NCBI GenBank assembly: GCA_032622095.1
Contig: CP136063.1
Span: forward strand, 184,179,956-184,243,955
DNA: 64,000 nucleotides
DNA from: Siphonodentalium dalli
Taxonomy: Eukaryota > Mollusca > Scaphopoda > Gadilida > Siphonodentaliidae
Direction of reading: 5' to 3'
Shown here: piece after piece, positions 12,101 through 24,523 of the stretch
Layout of the letters: every line of letters begins with the position of its first letter
Position numbering within the stretch: the first letter of the stretch is position 1
Program-made: the position numbers and the translations under genes
The notes under the pieces: model-generated
What the model was told of the DNA's origin: nothing
The model's input: only the letters and a program-made list of their open reading frames with translations
Databases searched by the model: none

Positions 12101-15100
12101 CCCTTTAACAAATTATTCATCAAAAAAGCACAATTTTCCACCACCAGTCATGTTCAAGCCCCATTTTCACTCAGTTTTAGGGGTCTGGTGTTGCAAACTT
12201 GGATCAACTATGGAAGAATGTACAATATTCTTTCCATGAGAGAACTTCTGGTGATGTGAGGTCATTGAGTCCAGATCTGATCAGCTGAGCATCAAGCGCA
12301 TGACTTTATCAGCACATTGAAGAATAAAATATGACATTTTCAGGTCTGCAAGGGTGATCCAAGATAACTGGATGTGGGTGTATATTGAATTAGTTGAATA
12401 AAGATATGCTCTCTTTGAATTGCTGAATCATTTTCTTAAATGTGTCCAAGTTTTAGTGCTATTAACCTTCAAATGACCATACCCACCAATGGAAATGACA
12501 CACTTTTATGATATATATCTGTATATCACTGGCTATAAAATCCAAAATACTTGTTAGATTAGGTTCTTATAACAATTGATATATGTGTCGTTGACATGCT
12601 CATGGTATGGGTCATTTGCATTATCATGTGAATATTACGACCTTGAAAAAAATTGAAAATACCTTGAAAAATTGGCATTTTTTATGAAAAATCTTACTAT
12701 TTTTTTGGCTGATGTAAGTGAAATAAGACATCAGCAGCAAGAATAGCCACACCAAGCATGAGGTATTCATTGGACTGAAAGACCAGGCTCTGTAAAATGC
12801 ATTAAAATGCTTTAAAGTGACTCCCAGGAATCAAAAATGATAAAAAGCTATATTTTCCCTTTAGGTTACACTGGTGTAAATGTTTTCCATAGGCCTCAGT
12901 GCTAACGTTTTAGCGCATAGTGTTGGCAATATAAATGTTGGGTCCAAAATTTTCTTTAAATCTGAAAAATTGACATTTTGGGAAACTTTTGACACAAACA
13001 AATCATGTCTGTCTAGCAGGGAATTCGCCTTTAAATCTTATGTTTTCGTAACTAGTGTCAGAATCGCATAAAAAAATACAGTCATATTTTAGATCACACC
13101 AAAAAATTCAAACTCCACTACAAAGGGTTAATTCCTGAGCCAATGGTTATTTTACCTATGGAAAATCATAGGGAAGAGGTGTGATGATTTTGTTATGTGA
13201 AAAGCACACAAGGCTATTGACCAATCAGGGCCCAGTGTCTATTTTATTCTCTCCTATATATTCCTCCCGCATCCGCCAGATGTCGCTCGGAACCTTATTT
13301 ACACCAGTGTAACCTAAAGCGATAGCCCGCTTTTTCGCGGAATAATTGTAACTCCCTACATTTCTTCAGAATTGCCCATCAATGGAAAAAATGTGTTCAA
13401 AAACAATATCACTTCTGTGGTTCTTTATTTATCACAAACAATTTAACCCCACCCTTTAACAAATTATTCATCAAAAAAGCACAATTTTCCACCACCAGTC
13501 ATGTTCAAGCCCCATTTTCACTCAGTTTTAGGGGTCTGGTGTTGCAAACTTGGATAAATTATGGAAGACTGTACAATATTCTTTCCATGAGAGAACTTCT
13601 GGTGATGTGAGGTCATTGAGTCCAGATCTGATCAGCTGAGCATCAAGCGCATGACTTTATCAGCACATTGAAGAATAAAATATGACATTTTCAGGTCTGC
13701 AAGGGTGATCCAAGATAACTGGATGTGGGTGTATATTGAATTAGTTGAATAAAGATATGCTCTCTTTGAATTGCTGAATCATTTTCTTAAATGTGTCCAA
13801 GTTTTAGTGCTATTAACCTTCAAATGACCATACCCACCAATGGAAATGACACACTTTTATGATATATATCTGTATATCACTGGCTATAAAATCCAAAATA
13901 CTTGTTAGATTAGGTTCTTATAACAATTGATATATGTGTCGTTGACATGCTCATGTTATGGGTCATTTGCATTATCATGTGAATATTACGACCTTGAAAA
14001 AAATTGAAAATACCTTGAAAAATTGGCATTTTTTATGAAAAATCTTACTATTTGTTTGGCTGATGTAAGTGAAATAAGACATCAGCAGCAAGAATAGCCA
14101 CACCAAGCATGAGGTATTCATTGGACTGAAAGACCAGGCTCTGTAAAATGCATTAAAATGCTTTAAAGTGACTCCCAGGAATCAAAAATGATAAAAAGCT
14201 ATATTTTCCCTTTAAAGCGATAGCCCGCTTTTTCGCGGAATAATTGTAACTCCCTACATTTCTTCAGAATTGCCCATCAATGGAAAAAATGTGTTCAAAA
14301 ACAATATCACTTCTGTGGTTCTTTATTTATCACACACAATTTAACCCCACCCCCTTTAACAAATTATTCATCAAAAAAGCACAATTTTCCACCACCAGTC
14401 ATGTTCAAGCCCCATTTTCACTCAGTTTTAGGGGTCTGGTGTTGCAAACTTGGATCAGCTATGGAAGACTGTACAATATTCTTTCCATGAGAGAACTTCT
14501 GGTGATGTGAGGTCATTGAGTCCAGATCTGATCAGCTGAGCATCAAGCGCATGACTTTATCAGCACATTGAAGAATAAAATATGACATTTTCAGGTCTGC
14601 AAGGGTGATCCAAGATAACTGGATGTGGGTGTATATTGAATTAGTTGAATAAAGATATGCTCTCTTTGAATTGCTGAATCATTTTCTTAAATGTGTCCAA
14701 GTTTTAGTGCTATTAACCTTCAAATGACCATACCCACCAATGGAAATGACACACTTTTATGATATATATCTGTATATCACTGGCTATAAAATCCAAAATA
14801 CTTGTTAGATTAGGTTCTTATAACAATTGATATATGTGTCGTTGACATGCTCATGTTATGGGTCATTTGCATTATCATGTGACTATTACCACCTTGAAAA
14901 AAATTGAAAATACCTTGAAAAATTGGCATTTTTTATGAAAAATCTTACTATTTTTTTGGCTGATGTAAGTGAAATAAGACATCAGCAGCAAGAAAAGCCA
15001 CACCAAGCATGAGGTATTCATTGGACTGAAAGACCAGGCTCTGTAAAATGCATTAAAATGCTTTAAAGTGACTCCCAGGAATCAAAAATGATAAAAAGCT

Positions 15101-18100
15101 ATATTTTCCCTTTAGGTTACACTGGTGTAAATGTTTTCCATAGGCCTCAGTGCTAACGTTTTAGCGCATAGTGTTGGCAATATAAATGTTGGGTCCAAAA
15201 TTTTCTTTAAATCTGAAAAATTGACATTTTGGGAAACTTTTGACACAAACAAATCATGTCTGTCTAGCAGGGAATTCGCCTTTAAATCTTATGTTTTCGT
15301 AACTAGTGTCAGAATCGCATAAAAAAATACAGTCATATTTTAGATCACACCAAAAAATTCAAACTCCACTACAAAGGGTTAATTCCTGAGCCAATGGTTA
15401 TTTTACCTATGGAAAATCATAGGGAAGAGGTGTGATGATTTTGTTATGTGAAAAGCACACAAGGCTATTGACCAATCAGGGCCCAGTGTCTATTTTATTC
15501 TCTCCTATATATTCCTCCCGCATCCGCCAGATGTCGCTCGGAACCTTATTTACACCAGTGTAACCTAAAGCGATAGCCCGCTTTTTCGCGGAATAATTGT
15601 AACTCCCTACATTTCTTCAGAATTGCCCATCAATGGAAAAAATGTGTTCAAAAACAATATCACTTCTGTGGTTCTTTATTTATCACACACAATTTAACCC
15701 CACCCCTTTAACAAATTATTCATCAAAAAAGCACAATTTTCCACCACCAGTCATGTTCAAGCCCCATTTTCACTCAGTTTTAGGGGTCTGGTGTTGCAAA
15801 CTTGGATCAACTATGGAAGAATGTACAATATTCTTTCCATGAGAGAACTTCTGGTGATGTGAGGTCATTGAGTCCAGATCTGATCAGCTGAGCATCAAGC
15901 GCATGACTTTATCAGCACATTGAAGAATAAAATATGACATTTTCAGGTCTGCAAGGGTGATCCAAGATAACTGGATGTGGGTGTATATTGAATTAGTTGA
16001 ATAAAGATATGCTCTCTTTGAATTGCTGAATCATTTTCTTAAATGTGTCCAAGTTTTAGTGCTATTAACCTTCAAATGACCATACCCACCAATGGAAATG
16101 ACACACTTTTATGATATATATCTGTATATCACTGGCTATAAAATCCAAAATACTTGTTAGATTAGGTTCTTATAACAATTGATATATGTGTCGTTGACAT
16201 GCTCATGTTATGGGTCATTTGCATTATCATGTGAATATTACGACCTTGAAAAAAATTGAAAATACCTTGAAAAATTGGCATTTTTTATGAAAAATCTTAC
16301 TATTTGTTTGGCTGATGTAAGTGAAATAAGACATCAGCAGCAAGAATAGCCACACCAAGCATGAGGTATTCATTGGACTGAAAGACCAGGCTCTGTAAAA
16401 TGCATTAAAATGCTTTAAAGTGACTCCCAGGAATCAAAAATGATAAAAAGCTATATTTTCCCTTTAAAGCGATAGCCCGCTTTTTCGCGGAATAATTGTA
16501 ACTCCCTACATTTCTTCAGAATTGCCCATCAATGGAAAAAATGTGTTCAAAAACAATATCACTTCTGTGGTTCTTTATTTATCACACACAATTTAACCCC
16601 ACCCCCTTTAACAAATTATTCATCAAAAAAGCACAATTTTCCACCACCAGTCATGTTCAAGCCCCATTTTCACTCAGTTTTAGGGGTCTGGTGTTGCAAA
16701 CTTGGATCAGCTATGGAAGACTGTACAATATTCTTTCCATGAGAGAACTTCTGGTGATGTGAGGTCATTGAGTCCAGATCTGATCAGCTGAGCATCAAGC
16801 GCATGACTTTATCAGCACATTGAAGAATAAAATATGACATTTTCAGGTCTGCAAGGGTGATCCAAGATAACTGGATGTGGGTGTATATTGAATTAGTTGA
16901 ATAAAGATATGCTCTCTTTGAATTGCTGAATCATTTTCTTAAATGTGTCCAAGTTTTAGTGCTATTAACCTTCAAATGACCATACCCACCAATGGAAATG
17001 ACACACTTTTATGATATATATCTGTATATCACTGGCTATAAAATCCAAAATACTTGTTAGATTAGGTTCTTATAACAATTGATATATGTGTCGTTGACAT
17101 GCTCATGTTATGGGTCATTTGCATTATCATGTGACTATTACCACCTTGAAAAAAATTGAAAATACCTTGAAAAATTGGCATTTTTTATGAAAAATCTTAC
17201 TATTTTTTTGGCTGATGTAAGTGAAATAAGACATCAGCAGCAAGAATAGCCACACCAAGCATGAGGTATTCATTGGACTGAAAGACCAGGCTCTGTAAAA
17301 TGCATTAAAATGCTTTAAAGTGACTCCCAGGAATCAAAAATGATAAAAAGCTATATTTTCCCTTTAGGTTACACTGGTGTAAATGTTTTCCATAGGCCTC
17401 AGTGCTAACGTTTTAGCGCATAGTGTTGGCAATATAAATGTTGGGTCCAAAATTTTCTTTAAATCTGAAAAATTGACATTTTGGGAAACTTTTGACACAA
17501 ACAAATCATGTCTGTCTAGCAGGGAATTCGCCTTTAAATCTTATGTTTTCGTAACTAGTGTCAGAATCGCATAAAAAAATACAGTCATATTTTAGATCAC
17601 ACCAAAAAATTCAAACTCCACTACAAAGGGTTAATTCCTGAGCCAATGGTTATTTTACCTATGGAAAATCATAGGGAAGAGGTGTGATGATTTTGTTATG
17701 TGAAAAGCACACAAGGCTATTGACCAATCAGGGCCCAGTGTCTATTTTATTCTCTCCTATATATTCCTCCCGCATCCGCCAGATGTCGCTCGGAACCTTA
17801 TTTACACCAGTGTAACCTAAAGCGATAGCCCGCTTTTTCGCGGAATAATTGTAACTCCCTACATTTCTTCAGAATTGCCCATCAATGGAAAAAATGTGTT
17901 CAAAAACAATATCACTTCTGTGGTTCTTTATTTATCACACACAATTTAACCCCACCCCTTTAACAAATTATTCATCAAAAAAGCACAATTTTCCACCACC
18001 AGTCATGTTCAAGCCCCATTTTCACTCAGTTTTAGGGGTCTGGTGTTGCAAACTTGGATCAACTATGGAAGAATGTACAATATTCTTTCCATGAGAGAAC

Positions 18101-20069
18101 TTCTGGTGATGTGAGGTCATTGAGTCCAGATCTGATCAGCTGAGCATCAAGCGCATGACTTTATCAGCACATTGAAGAATAAAATATGACATTTTCAGGT
18201 CTGCAAGGGTGATCCAAGATAACTGGATGTGGGTGTATATTGAATTAGTTGAATAAAGATATGCTCTCTTTGAATTGCTGAATCATTTTCTTAAATGTGT
18301 CCAAGTTTTAGTGCTATTAACCTTCAAATGACCATACCCACCAATGGAAATGACACACTTTTATGATATATATCTGTATATCACTGGCTATAAAATCCAA
18401 AATACTTGTTAGATTAGGTTCTTATAACAATTGATATATGTGTCGTTGACATGCTCATGTTATGGGTCATTTGCATTATCATGTGAATATTACGACCTTG
18501 AAAAAAATTGAAAATACCTTGAAAAATTGGCATTTTTTATGAAAAATCTTACTATTTGTTTGGCTGATGTAAGTGAAATAAGACATCAGCAGCAAGAATA
18601 GCCACACCAAGCATGAGGTATTCATTGGACTGAAAGACCAGGCTCTGTAAAATGCATTAAAATGCTTTAAAGTGACTCCCAGGAATCAAAAATGATAAAA
18701 AGCTATATTTTCCCTTTAAAGCGATAGCCCGCTTTTTCGCGGAATAATTGTAACTCCCTACATTTCTTCAGAATTGCCCATCAATGGAAAAAATGTGTTC
18801 AAAAACAATATCACTTCTGTGGTTCTTTATTTATCACACACAATTTAACCCCACCCCCTTTAACAAATTATTCATCAAAAAAGCACAATTTTCCACCACC
18901 AGTCATGTTCAAGCCCCATTTTCACTCAGTTTTAGGGGTCTGGTGTTGCAAACTTGGATCAGCTATGGAAGACTGTACAATATTCTTTCCATGAGAGAAC
19001 TTCTGGTGATGTGAGGTCATTGAGTCCAGATCTGATCAGCTGAGCATCAAGCGCATGACTTTATCAGCACATTGAAGAATAAAATATGACATTTTCAGGT
19101 CTGCAAGGGTGATCCAAGATAACTGGATGTGGGTGTATATTGAATTAGTTGAATAAAGATATGCTCTCTTTGAATTGCTGAATCATTTTCTTAAATGTGT
19201 CCAAGTTTTAGTGCTATTAACCTTCAAATGACCATACCCACCAATGGAAATGACACACTTTTATGATATATATCTGTATATCACTGGCTATAAAATCCAA
19301 AATACTTGTTAGATTAGGTTCTTATAACAATTGATATATGTGTCGTTGACATGCTCATGTTATGGGTCATTTGCATTATCATGTGACTATTACCACCTTG
19401 AAAAAAATTGAAAATACCTTGAAAAATTGGCATTTTTTATGAAAAATCTTACTATTTTTTTGGCTGATGTAAGTGAAATAAGACATCAGCAGCAAGAATA
19501 GCCACACCAAGCATGAGGTATTCATTGGACTGAAAGACCAGGCTCTGTAAAATGCATTAAAATGCTTTAAAGTGACTCCCAGGAATCAAAAATGATAAAA
19601 AGCTATATTTTCCCTTTAGGTTACACTGGTGTAAATGTTTTCCATAGGCCTCAGTGCTAACGTTTTAGCGCATAGTGTTGGCAATATAAATGTTGGGTCC
19701 AAAATTTTCTTTAAATCTGAAAAATTGACATTTTGGGAAACTTTTGACACAAACAAATCATGTCTGTCTAGCAGGGAATTCGCCTTTAAATCTTATGTTT
19801 TCGTAACTAGTGTCAGAATCGCATAAAAAAATACAGTCATATTTTAGATCACACCAAAAAATTCAAACTCCACTACAAAGGGTTAATTCCTGAGCCAATG
19901 GTTATTTTACCTATGGAAAATCATAGGGAAGAGGTGTGATGATTTTGTTATGTGAAAAGCACACAAGGCTATTGACCAATCAGGGCCCAGTGTCTATTTT
20001 ATTCTCTCCTATATATTCCTCCCGCATCCGCCAGATGTCGCTCGGAACCTTATTTACACCAGTGTAACC
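6104..20069 (+). mobile_element. Nine internal copies of a TA-flanked 451-bp MITE
   Basis: Copies lie at 6104-6554, 7456-7906, 8808-9258, 10160-10610, 11512-11962, 12864-13314, 15115-15565, 17367-17817 and 19619-20069. Each has 18-bp perfect inverted ends starting GGTTACAC and a TA on both sides. Empty junctions in the same array read CCCTTTAAAGCG with a single TA, so the duplicated target is TA. That fits Tc1/mariner-type non-autonomous elements. No transposase is encoded. Confidence 0.9.
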
Positions 20070-21869
20070 TAAAGCGATAGCCCGCTTTTTCGCGGAATAA
20101 TTGTAACTCCCTACATTTCTTCAGAATTGCCCATCAATGGAAAAAATGTGTTCAAAAACAATATCACTTCTGTGGTTCTTTATTTATCACAAACAATTTA
20201 ACCCCACCCCTTTAACAAATTATTCATCAAAAAAGCACAATTTTCCACCACCAGTCATGTTCAAGCCCCATTTCACTCAGTTTTAGGGGTCTGGTGTTGC
20301 AAACTTGGATCAACTATGGAAGACTGTACAATATTCTTTCCATGAGAGAACTTCTGGTGATGTGAGGTCATTGAGTCCAGATCTGATCAGCTGAGCATCA
20401 AGCGCATGACTTTATCAGCACATTGAAGAATAAAATATGACATTTTCAGGTCTGCAAGGGTGATCCAAGATAACTGGATGTGGGTGTATATTGAATTAGT
20501 TGAATAAAGATATGCTCTCTTTGAATTGCTGAATCATTTTCTTAAATGTGTCCAAGTTTTAGTGCTATTAACCTTCAAATGACCATACCCACCAATGGAA
20601 ATGACACACTTTTATGATATATATCTGTATATCACTGGCTATAAAATCCAAAATACTTGTTAGATTAGGTTCTTATAACAATTGATATATGTGTCGTTGA
20701 CATGCTCATGTTATGGGTCATTTGCATTATCATGTGAATATTACGACCTTGAAAAAAATTGAAAATACCTTGAAAAATTGGCATTTTTTATGAAAAATCT
20801 TACTATTTGTTTGGCTGATGTAAGTGAAATAAGACATCAGCAGCAAGAATAGCCACACCAAGCATGAGGTATTCATTGGACTGAAAGACCAGGCTCTGTA
20901 AAATGCATTAAAATGCTTTAAAGTGACTCCCAGGAATCAAAAATGATAAAAAGCTATATTTTCCCTTTAAAGCGATAGCCCGCTTTTTCGCGGAATAATT
21001 GTAACTCCCTACATTTCTTCAGAATTGCCCATCAATGGAAAAAATGTGTTCAAAAACAATATCACTTCTGTGGTTCTTTATTTATCACACACAATTTAAC
21101 CCCACCCCCTTTAACAAATTATTCATCAAAAAAGCACAATTTTCCACCACCAGTCATGTTCAAGCCCCATTTTCACTCAGTTTTAGGGGTCTGGTGTTGC
21201 AAACTTGGATCAGCTATGGAAGACTGTACAATATTCTTTCCATGAGAGAACTTCTGGTGATGTGAGGTCATTGAGTCCAGATCTGATCAGCTGAGCATCA
21301 AGCGCATGACTTTATCAGCACATTGAAGAATAAAATATGACATTTTCAGGTCTGCAAGGGTGATCCAAGATAACTGGATGTGGGTGTATATTGAATTAGT
21401 TGAATAAAGATATGCTCTCTTTGAATTGCTGAATCATTTTCTTAAATGTGTCCAAGTTTTAGTGCTATTAACCTTCAAATGACCATACCCACCAATGGAA
21501 ATGACACACTTTTATGATATATATCTGTATATCACTGGCTATAAAATCCAAAATACTTGTTAGATTAGGTTCTTATAACAATTGATATATGTGTCGTTGA
21601 CATGCTCATGTTATGGGTCATTTGCATTATCATGTGACTATTACCACCTTGAAAAAAATTGAAAATACCTTGAAAAATTGGCATTTTTTATGAAAAATCT
21701 TACTATTTTTTTGGCTGATGTAAGTGAAATAAGACATCAGCAGCAAGAATAGCCACACCAAGCATGAGGTATTCATTGGACTGAAAGACCAGGCTCTGTA
21801 AAATGCATTAAAATGCTTTAAAGTGACTCCCAGGAATCAAAAATGATAAAAAGCTATATTTTCCCTTTA
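12864..21869 (+). repeat. Higher-order repeat domain (M-U-U, ~2252 bp)
   Basis: Four consecutive periods of 2251, 2252, 2252 and 2251 bp, each with one MITE and two units. In every trimer the second unit is the class with a run of five C and ATCAGCTATGG. Empty MITE sites are the TA at 14213, 16465, 18717 and 20968. Stepwise unequal exchange amplifying one M-U-U module explains this. Confidence 0.9.
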
Positions 21870-22320
21870 GGTTACACTGGTGTAAATGTTTTCCATAGGC
21901 CTCAGTGCTAACGTTTTAGCGCATAGTGTTGGCAATATAAATGTTGGGTCCAAAATTTTCTTTAAATCTGAAAAATTGACATTTTGGGAAACTTTTTACA
22001 CAAACAAATCATGTCTGTCTAGCAGGGAATTCGCCTTTAAATCTTATGTTTTCGTAACTAGTGTCAGAATCGCATAAAAAAATACAGTCATATTTTAGAC
22101 CACACCAAAAAATTCAAACTCCACTACAAAGGGTTAATTCCTGTGCCAATGGTTATTTTACCTATGGGAAATCATAGGGAAGAGGTGTGATGATTTTTTT
22201 ATGTGAAAAGCACACAAGGCTATTGACCAATCAGGGCCCAGTGTCTATCTTATTCTCTCCTATATATTCCTCCCGCATCCGCCAGATGTCGCTCGGAACC
22301 TTATTTACACCAGTGTAACC
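21870..22320 (+). mobile_element. Right terminal MITE copy of the array
   Basis: Same inverted ends as the others, with the variant set of the first copy. It is followed by TCTATGTTCG instead of the usual TAAAGCG. The left flank of the array also ends TCTA. Confidence 0.9.
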
Positions 22321-22393
22321 TCTATGTTCGCCCTATGTTCTCTGAACAATTGGTTTAAATTTCACAAATAAAACTATTTTATTGGGCGTTTTC

Positions 22394-23531
22394 TATGGAG
22401 CCCCGGAGGTGACATCCGAATGTTTTTTTTTAAGTCGTGGCCACGAGAATAAAGTCGTGGCCACGAGAATATGAAGTCGTGGCCACGAGCATATGAAGTC
22501 GTGGCCACGAGAATATGAAGTCGTGGCCACGAGAATATGAAGTCGTGGCCACGAGAATAAGGTCGTGGCCACGAGAATAAAGTCGTGGGCACGAGAATAA
22601 AGTCGTGGGCACGAGAATAAAGTCGTGGCCACGAGCATAAAGACGTGGCCACGAGAATATGGTCGTGGCCACGAGAATATGGTCGTGGCCACGAGAATGA
22701 GAAGTCGTGGCCACGAGACTATGAAGTCGTGGCCACGAGAATATGAAGTCGTGGCCACGAGAATATGGTCGTGGCCACGAGAATAAAGTCGTGGGCACGA
22801 GAATAAAGTCGTGGGCACGAGAATAAAGTCGTGGCCACGAGAATATGGTCGTGGCCACGATAATAAAGTCGTGGCCACGAGAATAATGTCGTGGCCACGA
22901 GAATATGGTCGTGGCCACGACATTATTCTCGTGCCCACGACATTATTATCGTGCCCACGACTTTATTCTCGTGCCCACGACCATATTCTCGTGGCCACGA
23001 CTTTATTCTCGTGCCCACGACTTTATTCTCGTGGCCACGACCATATTCTCGTGGCCACGACTTCATAGTCTCGTGGCCACGACTTCTCATTCTCGTGGCC
23101 ACGACTATATTCTCGTGGCCACGACCATATTCTCGTGGCCACGACCATATTCTCGTGGCCACGACTTTATTGTCGTGTCCACGACTTTATTCTCGTGCCC
23201 ACGACTTTATTCTCGTGGCCACGACTTTATTCTCGTGGCCACGACCTTATTCTCGTGGCCACGACTTCATATTCTCGTGGCCACGACTTCATATTCTCGT
23301 GGCCACGACTATATTCTCGTGGCCACGACCATATTCTCGTGGCCACGACTTTATGCTCGTGGCCACGACTTTATGCTCGTGGGCACGACTTTATTCTCGT
23401 GCCCACGACTTTATTCTCGTGGCCACGACTTTATTCTCGTGGCCACGACTTCATATTCTCGTGGCCACGACTTTATTCTCGTGGCCACGACTTAAAAAAA
23501 AACATTCGGATGTCACCTCCGGGGCTCCATA
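22394..23531. mobile_element. 1.14-kb foldback element with palindromic minisatellite arms
   Basis: Outer ends are TATGGAGCCCCGGAGGTGAC and its reverse complement, flanked by GTTTTC on both sides (22388-22393 and 23532-23537), a plausible 6-bp target duplication. Each arm is a run of ~20-23-bp units built on TCGTGGCCACGA, itself a 12-bp palindrome. Unit variants are mirrored from arm to arm around an axis near 22915. The long apparent reading frames on both strands (up to 213 residues, repeating SWPR/YSRGHD) are products of the repeat and not genes. Confidence 0.88.
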
Positions 23532-23537
23532 GTTTTC

Positions 23538-23989
23538 TAACACCGCAAAACATTGAATTGTTAGCGCAGTTTTCTGAATTTTCCGACTCTTTTGTCGCAT
23601 ATAATTAAGAAAAATACGATGAGAAACTGTAAATGTTTTTAACATTCTGGAAGAAGTATATGTCCCTGATACAAAAAATATGAAAGATTACAAACTTATT
23701 AATAGAGAAAATAAAGAAAGGCGTGTGAGTCCTGAACGACGCTGTCCACTTCAGAATCCCCCTAGATGCGAATTTTCCAACTGGAGCTCCAATGGGTGGC
23801 AATTTTGGTTCCACTCCCTCGAAAAATTAGATACCTATTGAAATTGTCATAGTTTTAAGCATAGTGTATATTGGATAAAATCAGATGGGACAATTCCACC
23901 TGTAGGACCTGGCAATTATAAACATTGGCTGTCGTGTTTAAAAACAAAGATAATGTTTAGCGAAATTTCAAAAAGGTGGGTTCCCAAAT
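23538..23989. other. No gene; probable interior of a Helitron
   Basis: AT-rich sequence between the foldback and a Helitron 5' end at 24225. No reading frame with a domain was seen. Confidence 0.4.
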
Positions 23990-24225
23990 GTAAATTGGTA
24001 TAAAATTTCGTCGAAATCTGTCCGTTTTACCCGATTTGACTTTGAATTGACCATTTTGAAGGTCAAGGTCAGGTCGAGGTCACGATTTGACCCGTCCAAA
24101 ACACTCCCCGACAAAAGTACCCCTAGCTATCAAATTTCGTCGAAATCCGTCTGGCAGTTTTCCCGGCCATAGCTAACAGACTAACAGACAGACAGACAAA
24201 CAGAAGTCCCAAAATATATATTAGA
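23990..24225 (-). mobile_element. Helitron-like 5' end (minus strand)
   Basis: On the minus strand it begins TCTAATATATATTTTGGGAC after an A, then CTGTTTGTCTGTCTGTCTG and GCTATGGCCGGGAAAACTGC. It continues with repeats of GACGAAATTTGATA and GGTCAAATCGTGACC. The same sequence family, in the opposite orientation, makes up 50322-50823. I could not fix the 3' end. Confidence 0.6.
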
Positions 24226-24523
24226 TCTACCCCATAACGTAATATCATGTGATTGGTCGGTAAGCAATCGAAGCAAATAAAATGCACGGGTTTCCAGAAT
24301 CACAAATACTCTCTTCGTCATCTTGATCGTTATTGTCTAGCATCAAGAAGATTATGGGATTACGATCATTTTCGATTGCAATAAAAACACGGAAACCTCA
24401 TCGCAAATCTCCACTGTTGTCACGAGCTTCCCTGTTCGTCTTCCCCAAGTGTTATGAAAACACATTTTCTGTTTAAATCCGCCAATATCTCTTCTAATTA
24501 TTATGAAGTTGTCAATGTATACA
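24226..24523. other. No gene seen
   Basis: About 300 bp between a Helitron and a foldback with nothing recognisable. Confidence 0.4.

Larger units (their letters stand above)
4752..22320 (+). repeat. 17.6-kb tandem array: fourteen ~900-bp units with eleven MITE insertions
   Basis: The array alternates a ~900-bp unit (U) with a 451-bp inverted-repeat element (M). Copies are nearly identical. From 4752 to 12864 the order is M-U repeated with a 1352-bp period. From 12864 it is M-U-U with a 2251-2252-bp period. Variants sort the U copies into classes: one with five C and ATCAGCTATGG, one with four C and ATCAACTATGG, one with ATAAATTATGG. Every small reading frame (63, 69 or 76 residues) simply repeats with the array and has no domain. 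The array starts and ends exactly on an M copy. Confidence 0.95.

Noticed and set aside
4719-22077. Recurring 63-, 69- and 76-codon frames in the tandem array
   Set aside because: They recur only because the DNA repeats. They have no domain, overlap the MITE or unit arbitrarily, and single-base indels (runs of 3, 4 or 5 C) change their frame freely between copies.
22430-23490. Possible CRISPR array (20-bp repeated unit)
   Set aside because: Units are contiguous with no unique spacers, the DNA is animal, and the arms mirror each other as in a foldback element.
22374-23608. Long frames (up to 213 codons) on both strands repeating SWPR/YSRGHD
   Set aside because: They are translations of a palindromic minisatellite: open in several frames at once, with no non-repeat sequence.
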